DNA of 62,500 nt from Neocallimastix lanati (nom. inval.) (GCA_016946835.1 JACVTC010000067.1:72501-135000); one strand, 5' to 3'. Positions 42,001 through 50,794 are shown, counted from the first letter of the stretch. Notes: generated from the sequence alone by a model not told the origin. Numbers and translations: made by a program.

Positions 42001-43550
42001 GTATTAAATGTAAATAAATTTTCATCATTTGCATAAATATTGGCGATTATATTATTATCTTTATTAATTATTTGTAATCTATCTTTTTTATTGATATTTT
42101 CCATAACTATTTTATTGCCAAGACTTAAGATATGATATGTTGAGATTAGATTGTTTTTAATGTTTGGTGCAAAATGGACATTTGATAATTTGAATTTATT
42201 ATTCTTGAAACTTCCATAATATGTACCAGAACAATTTATTTTATCAGTGGTACCATTTGGATAAATTATTGTTTTATCATTAGAATTTTGAATATTATTT
42301 AGTTGGCTTATGTTGTTGGTTAAATTTAATCCTGTACCACTATCTATAATCCATGTTGTATATTTATTATTTGTTTTTAAATTGTTACATTTAATATTGT
42401 TTTTTAATACAGATATATTTCCGGTAAAGTTAATGTAATCATCATTTGTGTCTGATGAATACTCTGAATTATTTTCATTTATCTTATAAGAGTGAAATTT
42501 ATTTTTGTTGTTAATATTATTTTTATTATTATTATATTTATTTATTGTATTTTTATTTTTATTATTTTTATTGAATGGATTATAATAACATTTTTCTATA
42601 ATATGACCATCTTTTTTACATAGGAGACAGTGTTTGCTTTTTATATTTTTATTGTTTTTATTTCTTGAATTATTAGGTTTATTTTGATTATTATTATTTT
42701 TGTATATAGTTTGCTTGCTATTATTTGAAATATAATTAATTTTATTATTTTCATTATTATTTTCATTATTATTTTCATTATTATTATTAATTTGAGTGTT
42801 AAGATAATTGTTGATTCTTTCTTCATGATTTCTCATTTTTTGCAAATCATCATAAAGTTCATTAAATTTTTTATATTTGTAAGTTAATGTAAAATTAAAT
42901 CCAATGTTTTTTAATTTGGCGCAAGCATAAATAATTTTACTTTCTTCAGTTAGTTTGTTTTTATTTAGTTTGACACATTCTATATCATATTGTTCAAATA
43001 GATTTTTTAATTCATTGAGATATAGAATATAATTATTATTATTAATTTCTAAAATTTTGATTTTTTGCATTAATAAATTTAATAAGGATTCTCCTGATTT
43101 GTAGAATTGTTTTTTAAGTCTATCAATCATTTGATATGCAGTCCTACAACCTTTTAGATAAGCCTTTGTTTCTAAGTCTAAGCTACCAGATATTATTGAT
43201 TGAACTGCGTTATCATATTTTATTTGCTTTCTAGTCATGTCATCATACACAAATTCTTTTTCAATATATTCGTCGTAATCTTGTGCAATTAGATGACGTT
43301 TTAATTCAATAAACCAATCTTCAAAATTTGAGGTATTTAATTTAAAATCTTTGTAATTAAATACGGATTTAATTAATAAATCTTTATAGACATAATTTTG
43401 AAATAAAATTTCATTTTGAGGAACATTATCCTCTTCTTTATTAATATTTTCATTTTTATTCATAGTAGGGGTTGATGAAGAGGAAGTGAAACTAACTTCG
43501 GAGATTTCTGTTTCTTGAGTTCTTTTTCTTCCCATGATTTTAAACATCAA
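39057..43550 (-). CDS. Copia-type Gag-Pol polyprotein (1497 aa)
   Basis: One uninterrupted frame with the Ty1/copia order Gag-PR-IN-RT-RNH. A Gag domain (about 45-250) includes NTSNFEDWFIELKRHL. The nucleic-acid-binding CCHC knuckle CLLCKKDGHIIEKC is near residue 305. The aspartic-protease motif WIIDSGTG is near 402. Integrase has the LWHSRLGH/CPKC zinc region (about 547-580) and catalytic D, D, E in HTDVVG (~605), KSDNGTEY (~668) and GHAERLN (~703). An Asn-rich linker spans 860-930. Reverse transcriptase includes LDIKAAYLNA (~1107) and the YVDD active site (~1190). RNase H has SDADYAND (~1352), STAEAEF (~1387) and KHIDTRY (~1446). Start: the Met at 43550 is the first in frame; a second, MGRKRTQ, lies five codons later. 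Gag and Pol are fused, so Gag excess must come from another mechanism than frameshifting. No inactivating lesion seen. Confidence 0.95.
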   Translation of the reverse strand: MMFKIMGRKRTQETEISEVSFTSSSSTPTMNKNENINKEEDNVPQNEILFQNYVYKDLLIKSVFNYKDFKLNTSNFEDWFIELKRHLIAQDYDEYIEKEFVYDDMTRKQIKYDNAVQSIISGSLDLETKAYLKGCRTAYQMIDRLKKQFYKSGESLLNLLMQKIKILEINNNNYILYLNELKNLFEQYDIECVKLNKNKLTEESKIIYACAKLKNIGFNFTLTYKYKKFNELYDDLQKMRNHEERINNYLNTQINNNNENNNENNNENNKINYISNNSKQTIYKNNNNQNKPNNSRNKNNKNIKSKHCLLCKKDGHIIEKCYYNPFNKNNKNKNTINKYNNNKNNINNKNKFHSYKINENNSEYSSDTNDDYINFTGNISVLKNNIKCNNLKTNNKYTTWIIDSGTGLNLTNNISQLNNIQNSNDKTIIYPNGTTDKINCSGTYYGSFKNNKFKLSNVHFAPNIKNNLISTYHILSLGNKIVMENINKKDRLQIINKDNNIIANIYANDENLFTFNTISNINNINVDIQSNNYDNYSKFNIHNVDYSLWHSRLGHFNNYNNIKEFIIKHTSFHNKKECPKCKISKLRRKSFSASDSFTTEPLELVHTDVVGKLETSFQGYNYYLTFLDDFSRKCWIYLLKNKSDVYDKFVEFYKLTSNLYNIQIKTFKSDNGTEYINKNVISFLNNHGIKFIHSIPGYPQQNGHAERLNQTINNCAKTLLNSAKLPLYFWDSAVQCAAFLYNSNPHSSINFKIPNELFFNKPVDISHFKVFGCKAFFFNNHKTNKFENNSKQGIFLGYPENSSGYRILDISTNSIITARDVYFMEDIPGTIDTSFFSSKTIDSLFIYSNLSIEGESANIQSTNSNINNYNNNNINNNNNNNINNNNNNINNNNNNINNNNNNNNNINNNNNNINYNNNNIDDNNINDNNNNINNNIKNINNFSDSDINKKRRIQDDEDSGDESDTQTLNIRKEILSKNKNINKKHKIFNIMTQCPSTYEEAMISKDSKEWNIAIKNEIKDMYDKNVMMVVNINDIPKNTNIIDTRWVLAIKNDNTKKARLVAKGCQQKEGEDFISTYSPTAQSDSLRITIAIASINKWNLKQLDIKAAYLNADLNETIYVKIPKGDKNYNKNKVWLLKKALYGLKQAGRMWNEEITNYLKSIGFKQYKSDKCLFGKYNKGNKLIGLLTLYVDDILITGEDYEIKNIIKKLKNKYTISKESDARKIIGINIYKTKDGYKINQEDYINKIINNYNMNKTKIIKYPCRKISNEERKNAKPVDVGKYKSLLGSLLYIAIKSRPDITYAVNQASRNCEHPTTIDYKALLLILQYLKSTINKSIYYNGKNRLVGFSDADYANDEATRRSVSGYIFLLGNSPISWKSQIQRNVTLSTAEAEFVSLTECAKHGIWLKNLFEEITNRNVLIKIKVDNKAYIAIAEDENAKGRCKHIDTRYKFIQEKIKEKNIKLEYISTNDMLADPLTKPVFGINIKKFNDIIFDN

Positions 43551-43698
43551 ATTTTTAATAAAATTTTATTTATTTACTTTTATATTTAATTATTTAATAA
43601 ATTAATTATATATTTATTTATTTTATAAAATAAATTTAAATTTGAATATAGTAATTTTTAAAAATATAATATTATATAAATATATTTATGGTCTCTTT

Positions 43699-43714
43699 CA
43701 TGAGACTCTTAATC
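43699..43714 (-). promoter_or_regulatory. Primer-binding site matching the tRNA-Lys(CUU) anticodon arm
   Basis: Minus strand GATTAAGAGTCTCATG directly abuts the 5' LTR end (..ATTGACA). Its complement CATGAGACTCTTAATC is the conserved anticodon-arm sequence of eukaryotic tRNA-Lys(CUU), not a tRNA 3' end. This implies priming by a 5' half-tRNA, as in Drosophila copia with initiator tRNA-Met. Confidence 0.8.
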
Positions 43715-43887
43715 TGTCAATGAGTGAAGCTCAGATTAATTATTTTATATTATATATTTTATTTATTTAATAATATTTTATTAATAAAGAAGAATCATTT
43801 TCTAAATAATAATTATTACATGTATTTTATATTAATTTTATTTTATAATAAAGCATAATGTATAATTTTATTTACTATATTTTAACA
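43715..43887 (-). repeat. 5' LTR of the copia element
   Basis: Promoter-bearing LTR in the minus orientation, 173 bp, ending next to the AAATA target duplication at 43888-43892. Confidence 0.95.
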
Positions 43888-44005
43888 AAATAATTATTAT
43901 TTAAATAGTTAAAAATATAATAAAATAAAATATTAATATAAAAATAATATAAAAATAATATAAAAATAATAAAATAGAAATTTATAAATTATTTTCAATT
44001 TTCAA

Positions 44006-44165
44006 TTTTTTTTTTTTTTTTAACGACCGTAGCAGGATTTCTCCCCAGCTGCACATCCGTAGACACACAATGGTTTATTGCTAGAGCTCTTATCTAACTT
44101 CCTACTTAGTAGGTGGTCCCGTCCCTGCTGGACTGCCTTACAGTTACTCTGCTTCAACGTAACAT
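44006..44165 (-). mobile_element. Possible 3' end of a non-LTR retroelement with poly(A)
   Basis: On the minus strand a 140-bp GC-rich segment (contains AAGGCAGTCCAGCAGGGACG and CTGGGGAGAAATCCTGCTAC) ends GGTCGTTA and runs straight into a 16-nt A tail. Non-coding. This layout fits a 5'-truncated non-LTR element or a polyadenylated RNA retrocopy; it is not alike to the tail of the element at 56 kb. Confidence 0.4.
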
Positions 44166-44699
44166 AAAATTTTATGTTATTAATTTTATGTTGACATTAA
44201 TTTTCATGTTCTTGTATAATTTTATGTTTTTACATAATTTTATTTTTATCACGTTTAATTTATGTCAGTCACGTAATTTCAAATGATTTATTAAGTTACT
44301 TTTATGTAAATGATTAATAAATAATTTTTAATAATAAATAAAGTTTTTATTGTCATTTTATATCATAATTCACAATTAATAATGAAAAAACCATTAATTT
44401 ACAAATTAATAATAATATAAAAAATTAAAATTAGTAATTCACAATTAATAATATTAACGATAATCATATTAAAAACATTCTTTTTATAATAAATTAATTT
44501 TATTATTAATTTTTATTTCACTTTAATAAAAGCTACCAATACCAGCATTAATTTAAGTATTTTTTATATATTTTATTTTTTTTAATAACAAACTTCAAAT
44601 TAGGTTTTTCCAAATATAATTATTTATTAGAAGAAATATAATTATATCATTTTTATGAGAGTTTCTTACAATAAAGATTTACAAATTTAGAAAATTACA

Positions 44700-44965
44700 T
44701 GTAAATTTTGAACCAGGGAAGCTAGTACGTAACTAAATGGGTTAGGTTATACTGACTTCGCTTAAAAGGAAAATATGAACTGAAGAAGTAGTTCTAGTAA
44801 AATTCTCAGTAATAATATGCATGTCAGATCGTGCTAAAACACTCAGTAAGATCGTCCGGTTACGGACAATTTTATATTTATAAGAAGGAACTGTGTGATT
44901 TCCTCAATATTCCCACTACTCCTGAAGGGGGGCTGAAACCAAGAAAGGTTCACACCGGAAATAAA
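44700..44965. other. Unassigned GC-richer non-coding island
   Basis: Contains the hairpin GTCCGGTTACGGAC (about 44854-44867) and GAAGGGGGGCTGAAACC (about 44924-44940). It ends ACCAAGAAAGGTTCACACCG, related to the ACCAAGGACGGTTCACAC motif found upstream of Skp1-like copies. No open frame of note. Confidence 0.4.
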
Positions 44966-45508
44966 ATAAAATAAAAAAAATATATATATATATATAAAAA
45001 AAAAAGAAAAATATGTATTTATACTAAATGGGACTCATTAAATTTGATAATCTATCTATACCAAACGACTGTATCATTATTACAAATGGATAATCATCAT
45101 ATTATAACAATGTAAAAGTTTATAAAAATAAAAACTAGAACACACATTAAAATCTCGTTATGTAAAATAATAAAATAATAAATTTTTAGTTTATTTTAAA
45201 TTAATTTTCTTTATATCTATATCAAAATGTAAATTTATAATTATATTTAAATATATATTTTTCTTTAGTTTATTTTGTACATTTTTACTTTTTACTATTC
45301 ATAATAATATATATAATAATAATTATAAAGCTAATGTCTTTTAAAATAAAACTATTTATCAATGTAAAGAAAAAAGAAATAAATAACTATATTAAAAAAT
45401 AAAAAAAAATTTTTTTATAAGAAATTTATGATTATTACTTATAATAATTATTGTTATAAAAATTTAACAATAATTATTATATTTTTACATGTATATTCAC
45501 ATTATAAT

Positions 45509-45955
45509 TTACTCATTTTCTTCTTCTTCTTCTGGATATGGAATGTTGAAGTATTCTCTTATTTCTTCAACAGTTTTACCTTTGATATTATTAGCAATAT
45601 GTCTGCAAGTTAAATTAAAGAGATTCTTAATATTTAAAAAGTTAGCAGCTAGAGCAGTATCAAATAAATCTTCTTTAGTGGTGAATCTTTCTAAGTATTC
45701 ACTATCCCATACATCTTTATTCTCATCATCATCATAATCATATTCATCAATTTTATCATCACGATGGTGTTCACAGTATTCAATAACTTTTTCTAAAATA
45801 TTACCTGTAATATCTGAAAGTGGAATATTTTCATTTTCATTTTCATTAACATATTCTAATTTTTCTCTTAAAAGTTCTGATTGCATACCAACTTTTTTAT
45901 CGATTGTGAAGACACTACCATCAAGAGATATTAAATTTACTTTGATTTCAGTCAT
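45509..45955 (-). CDS. Skp1-like protein, intron-free (copy E, 148 aa)
   Basis: Open frame MTEIKVNLISLDGSVFTIDK, with VIEYCEHHRDD, a strongly acidic linker DEYDYDDDENKD, then FDTALAANFLNIKNLFNLTC and NNIKGKTVEEIREYFN. It ends IPYPEEEEENE: the PEEEE proline context remains, but the IKRENEW tail is gone. Very similar to copy G at 52.3 kb through the linker and C-terminus. Upstream it carries the shared TTGATTTTACTTTTTCTTTA block. Likely a diverged SCF adaptor-type protein; function unproven. Confidence 0.83.
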   Translation of the reverse strand: MTEIKVNLISLDGSVFTIDKKVGMQSELLREKLEYVNENENENIPLSDITGNILEKVIEYCEHHRDDKIDEYDYDDDENKDVWDSEYLERFTTKEDLFDTALAANFLNIKNLFNLTCRHIANNIKGKTVEEIREYFNIPYPEEEEENE

Positions 45956-46109
45956 CTTGATTTTACTTTTTCTTTAAATTTTTATACAATATTTATGAAA
46001 TATAAATCAATTAATATAACAAAAAATATTTAATATTTTAAACTTTAAATATAAGAAACTTTAATTCTTGATAATAAAATATTAAATGAATATTTATATA
46101 TATTTATAG

Positions 46110-46152
<43 letters not shown>

Positions 46153-46164
46153 TTACTTTTATAT

Positions 46165-46197
46165 TAAAATCAATTAAAATATAATTTATTATTAGTA

Positions 46198-46233
<36 letters not shown>

Positions 46234-46425
46234 CGGACATAACAATAGGAAAGGTTTGAACATTTTAATATAAATGTAACAAAAAAAAAAATTTTTTTTT
46301 TTTTTTTTTGTAATTCTATAAATATATATATATATGTAATGTTTAATATTTTATTGTTATGTCCGTTTTATATATATATATATTTCTAATAATAAATTAT
46401 ATTTTAATTGATTTTAATAATAAAT
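46165..46425. repeat. Large inverted repeat upstream of Skp1-like copy E
   Basis: The left arm (about 46165-46252) runs from AATCAATTAAAATATAATTT through a TA run to GCGGACATAACAATA. The right arm (about 46338-46425) is its reverse complement, from TATTGTTATGTCCG to AAATTATATTTTAATTGATT. The spacer is about 85 bp with an A/T homopolymer pair. It would form a long cruciform or RNA hairpin. Confidence 0.85.
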
Positions 46426-46674
46426 TTATATGTAAATATATTATTACAATGTTCACTTTTACTTTTTATTGTTCATAATAATTTACGTATAATAATTAAA
46501 AAAGTTAAGTTCCAAAATAATAAAAGTAATAATAATTATTTTTTTCAGTTTTAAAAAAAATTTTTAGTACTTAAAAATTTCAATTCCAAAATATTTTTTC
46601 AGATCCAAAAAAAAATTTTCAAGTCCTTAAATTTTCAGTTTTAAAGTAATTTATGTCTTAAAAAATTTTAATTC

Positions 46675-46757
46675 TAAAATATTTCAGTTCCAAAAAAATT
46701 TAAGTTCCAAAAAAATTTCAGTTCCAAAAAAATTTCAGTTCCAAAAAAATTTAATTC
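46675..46757. repeat. ~17-bp tandem repeat
   Basis: Four to five copies of AGTTCCAAAAAAATTTC or close variants. Confidence 0.85.
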
Positions 46758-46924
46758 AATAATAATATTATTTTTATAAATTATAGTTCAATGTTAAATA
46801 ATTCCAAAAATAATTGTTTTTTCAGTTCTAAAAATAAATTTAGAACATAAAATTTTCAATTCCATAATATTTTTCATGTCTTCTAAAATAAAACTATTTA
46901 CCAATATGAATACTAAAAAAAAAA

Positions 46925-47315
46925 TATAATATAATATAATAAAATAAAATAAAATAAATAGAAGAATATGAATATAAAGTACAGATTGAATAAAATAAAA
47001 TAAATAGTAGAATATGAATATAAAGTACATATTGAATAAAATAAAATAAATATTAGAATATGAATATAAAGTACAGATTGAATAAAATAAAATAAATAGT
47101 AGAATATGAATATAAAGTACAGATTGAATAAAATAAATAGTAGAATATGAATATAAAGTACAGATTGAATAAAATAAATAGTAGAATATGAATATAATGT
47201 ACAGATTGAATAAAATAAAATATATAGTAGAATATGAATATAAAGTACAGATTGAATAAAATAAAATAAAATAAATATATAAATATAAAGTGCAGATTGA
47301 ATAAAATAAAAGGAA
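46925..47315. repeat. ~45-bp minisatellite
   Basis: About eight copies containing AGAATATGAATATAAAGTAC then AGATTGAATAAAATAAAATA. Single units recur at 49490-49545 and, inverted, at 55955-55992, where the non-LTR element inserted. The minus-strand open frames at 46794-47030 and 49352-49673 are repeat artefacts. Confidence 0.9.
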
Positions 47316-48221
47316 AGGAAAGGAAAAAGGATTAAATATATTAAAATAGATAAATTATTAAATTTATATTGATTCCATAAAAATAAAAATAATTTAAAAT
47401 AATGTAAAATGAAATATGTTAAATAAATTATTAAATTTATATTGATTCCATAAAAATAAAAATAACTTAAAATAATGTAAAATGAAATATGTTAAATAAA
47501 AATTAATAAAGAAATTTAAAAATTTAAACTATAAATATTTTTTATTATATTAATTTATAAACATTGATAAATTTCTTCTCCAAACACTCTTATTTAAAGA
47601 AAATTTTATAGAAACGAAATAACTTTATTATTTCGATAAAGTATTTGTAAAGTGACTTTTATTATTTATATTTATCCTTTAAATATAAATAATAGTTTTT
47701 AATATATTTAACATAAACTTCAAATAAAATATATAATAAATTTATAAACAACACTAATAATTAATAAACACGTATTACTAATTATACTAGTTAGTTTTAT
47801 AAATATTATTTGTTAATATTAATATTTCATTATCAGATTTCCTCTTTTCTTTTCTTTTGTTGAATTTTCTTCTCTTCTTCAAAATAAACTTAAGTTGACT
47901 TATATTTTATTATTATTATTATAGAACAAAAGTCGAAATTGTTTCTACGGTTTAATATATATTTTTAAAATATTTATAACTTCTTAATAAACTTAGATTA
48001 ATATTAAAATTTTAATCCTATCTTACTTGAATAAAATTTTTATATATTAATTTAATTCATTAAAAAATTATATTTTATTAATTAAATTAATTATTTTTTT
48101 TTTATTATACATTTTATATTTTTATTGATATATGTATCTTTTATATTTTTATTTTTATTTTTATTTTTATCCTTTTTATTTTTGTTTTTATTTTTATTTT
48201 TATCCCTTTTAAATAATGAAA
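47316..48221. other. Intergenic spacer, no gene seen
   Basis: Contains a direct duplication of about 75 bp (TTATATTGATTCCATAAAAA near 47361 and 47441). The last 90 bp are the copy-A-type 3' flank. Confidence 0.6.
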
Positions 48222-48705
48222 TTAACATTCTGAAGCCCATTCTTTCTCTCTCCTAATTTGTTCTTCTTCTTCTGGAGTGAAACCATTTTCAATATTAAAG
48301 ATAACTTTAATTTCTTCTAGCTTCTTACCTCTAATCATACTGGCAATATAATTACAAGTTAAATTTAAAAGTGGCTTAATATCCAAATAGTAAGCAGCAA
48401 GAACGGTATCAAATATATCTTGGTGATAAATAAACCTTTCTACGTATTCTTTATCCCAACCCTTAATACATCAAATTTCATCAAGTTCATTTTCATCAGT
48501 TCTATCATTACGATGATGCTCACAGTATTCAATAACTTTTTCTAAAATATCACCTTTAACATTTGGAATTGAAATATTTTCATTATCATTTTCATCAACA
48601 TATTCTTAATCTGTCTCTTAAAAGTTCGGACTGCATAGCATCTTCTTTATCGATCGTGAAGACCTTACCATCACTAGATGTTAAATTTACTCTGATTTCA
48701 GTCAT
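48222..48705 (-). pseudogene. Skp1-like pseudogene, intron-free (copy F)
   Basis: Starts MTEIRVNLTSSDGKVFTIDK. A one-base insertion (AGATTAAGAATATG against AGATTAGAATATG in copy D) shifts the frame near codon 33, and a TGA interrupts the linker (..ELDEI-stop-CIKGWDKE) near 48470. Downstream it continues [17 protein letters not shown] and MIRGKKLEEIKVIFNIEN, then [13 protein letters not shown], ending EWASEC. It therefore keeps the full ancestral C-terminus with the proline and Trp and lacks both introns of copy A. It is the best evidence for what the intron-free founder looked like. Confidence 0.88.
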
Positions 48706-49551
48706 CTTGATTTTACTTTTTCTTTAAATTTTTATAAAATATTTATGAACTATAAATCAATTAATATAATAAAAAATATTTAATATTTTAAACTTCTTAA
48801 ATTTCTTTATTAATATTTCTTTATTAATTTTAATTGTAATACATTTCATTTAATATAATTTTAAATCATTTTTACAGATCTACATAAATTTAATAGTTTA
48901 TCTGTTATAATATATTTATCCCTTTTATTCCTTTTTTTTTTTTTTATTATCAAATAATTTTAAATATAAAATTTAAACTTCTTAATTTATCTTTTACCAA
49001 GGACGGTTCACACAGAAAATAAAAAAAAAATAATAATAATAATAATAATATTTTTCTTTTGAATATTTTAATATATAATTTTATTAATATTTTTTTATAA
49101 AAAATTACAAAAAAAAAAAAAAAAAAAAAAAACTTAATTTTATTTAGAAGAAAAACTTTAATTTTTAATAATAAAATAATAAAAATTAATAAAAATTAAA
49201 TATACATATTTTTATAGTAGAGTGATATAAAATGAAAATAAAAACTTTAGTTATTTAATGTAATTATTATATTAATAATTACATAAAAATAAATGAATGT
49301 GGTGCATTTCGCCAATTTTTATAATACAAATTTTCAATACGCCATTTATTTTTAATGACTTGTAAAATATTTTGTTAACGCCATAAAAAATTTTAATACA
49401 ATTATATGTAAAAAAAAAAAAAAAAAATAAATGTATAAATAAATAAACAAACAAATAAATAAATAAATAAAGAATGTAACAAGTATATAAAATAAAATAA
49501 ATAGTAAAATATGAATATAAAGTACAAATTGAATAAAATAAAAAAAAATTT
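48706..49551. other. Shared 5' block of the array, then a solo MULE-like terminus
   Basis: 48706-49020 matches the block upstream of copies C and D, including TTTTACCAAGGACGGTTCAC (48991-49010). 49294-49320 reads GAATGTGGTGCATTTCGCC then AATTTTT, only one base different from the inward-read right TIR of the MULE at 27.3 kb; no partner TIR was found nearby. It ends in a unit of the 45-bp minisatellite. Confidence 0.6.
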
Positions 49552-50213
49552 TCATACTCAGCTATGACATACTCCCATTTATTAATATCTTTATCTTTAT
49601 TATCATGATTATTTTTATAACTATCATTTATTTTGCATTTTCTAATATTTCTGGGCTTCTTATTAATCTTCAACTTTTTCCATGTAGTATTACTTCTAAT
49701 CTTCTTATAGGGTCTACTTATTTCTTCTTCATCAATTTTTCTTTTAATGGAATTATTTTCTTCTAATTTATTTATTTCTGAGTTGTTTCTATTTCTTTTG
49801 TTCTTTTGTTATCCTCGTTAATTTCTTTACCACATATTTTTGAATATGTCAGTTCATTTTCTTCATTAAAGGGCCTAGAAGGATCGAATTCTGTTCCTTT
49901 ATATAGGTTTTTGGTATTGATAACCATGTTGATAAAAGATGTTACAAATATTTTTATACTTTCTAATGTTTTCCTAAATGACATACCTGAATTTTCCTAA
50001 TCCATCATTTTCGTAATTTCACTTAATATTTCCAAGGAATTAAGGTAGTCCTTAATAGTCAATCTGTTCTGCATATTCCGTAGGTAGACAATCATACATT
50101 TTTCTGTAAACAAAAGTAAAATCGGCAATAGTTACATTGTCGTCAATTTTTAATCTTTTCAAAATATTAAATAAAACATCAGGAGATCCAAAAATATCTT
50201 CATGTTCATCCAT
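49552..50213 (-). pseudogene. Broken ORF of unknown, probably retroelement, origin
   Basis: Begins MDEHEDIFGSPDVLFNILKR. After ..TEYAEQI a shift near 50060 leads to LTIKDYLNSLEILSEITKMM, then a stop. It continues MSFRKTLESIKIFVTSFINM ... YKGTEFDPSRPF, another stop near 49772, and a basic Lys/Asn-rich end (KKLKINKKPRNIRKCKIND). Coding-like sequence stops abruptly at the minisatellite unit at 49550. A charged protein of about 290 residues could be an ORF1/Gag of a DIRS- or TRE-type retroelement; I cannot identify it from motifs (no zinc knuckle seen). Confidence 0.55.
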
Positions 50214-50389
50214 TTTACTATTATTACTATGAATTAATTTATATTGTGAATTATTAAAATTAAATTTCTACTTAATCAAGTAGAAAATAAGGAAAAGATC
50301 TACTAAAACTAGTAGGTAACTTATGAAAATTAATAAATTTAATTAAAATTTTATAATATAAATTTGGTAAAATTTATAGTATCTTACCC

Positions 50390-50452
50390 CCCCTTAAAAG
50401 AAACCGATATCTCCACTAATTGATAAGTTCAGGTTCGGTTCTTTTAAGGTTT
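50390..50452. repeat. Inverted repeat upstream of the broken ORF
   Basis: CCTTAAAAGAAACCG (50392-50406) pairs with CGGTTCTTTTAAGG (about 50436-50449) with one bulge, and is flanked by CCCCCCC on the left and GGGGG at 50464-50468. A smaller CTACTAAAACTAGTAG hairpin lies at 50301-50316. It resembles a transposon end or a structured leader. Confidence 0.7.
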
Positions 50453-50576
50453 ATTCTTTATTTGGGGGATATAATTTATATGTTTTATAAAAATAATTTT
50501 ATTTAAATTTTATTTATTTAGAAGAATTGCATTTACTTATCATTATTAAAAATGTAAACTAAAATTTATTCCTAAA

Positions 50577-50794
50577 ATTAATATTTATTTTCATATTTTG
50601 ATCTCAAGAATTACACTAATCTACTATTTCTTATTCTTGGACAAAGAAATAAAACTATTTCTAAGTATTTTTCTCTTTTCCTATAATTAATATTTATTTT
50701 CATATTTTGATCTCAAGAATTACACTAATCTACTATTTCTTATTCTTGGACAAAGAAATAAAACTATTTCTAAGTATTTTTCTCTTTTCCTATA
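50577..50794. repeat. 109-bp perfect or near-perfect tandem duplication
   Basis: ATTAATATTTATTTTCATAT ... TATTTTTCTCTTTTCCTATA occurs twice in direct succession. It lies upstream (5') of the broken minus-strand ORF. TRE5-type elements of Dictyostelium carry tandem 5' modules, so this could be such a leader; that is inference. Confidence 0.9.

Larger units (their letters stand above)
38793..43887 (-). mobile_element. Intact-looking Ty1/copia LTR retrotransposon
   Basis: A 5095-bp element with 173-bp LTRs and 5-bp target duplications AAATA (38788-38792 and 43888-43892). LTRs start TG and end CA on both strands, and I found no difference between them by eye, indicating a recent insertion. Element orientation is minus: the 5' LTR is 43715-43887, followed by a primer-binding site at 43699-43714 and a single gag-pol frame. 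A short polypurine tract GTAGGGGGAA (38966-38975, minus strand) abuts the 3' LTR 38793-38965. All hallmarks of a possibly mobile element are present. Confidence 0.95.
43893..45508. other. Intergenic DNA with two GC-rich islands
   Basis: Apart from the islands at 44006-44165 and 44700-44965 the DNA is AT-rich, with TTTTATGTT/AACATAAAA inverted repeats (44160-44245). 45240-45370 carries the block shared downstream of Skp1-like copies (TTCATAATAATATATATAAT, AAAGCTAATGTCTTTTAAAA). No gene supported. Confidence 0.55.

Noticed and set aside
44140-44165. Dictyostelium class I small RNA, because of CCTTACAGTTA resembling the conserved CCTTACAGCAA motif
   Set aside because: Only partial motif match, no recognisable upstream element or closing stem; a retroelement tail explains the poly(A) better.
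49352-49673. Open frames rich in Phe/Tyr on the minus strand
   Set aside because: The N-terminal part belongs to the broken ORF at 49.55-50.21 kb; the rest reads through minisatellite and TTTA repeats.
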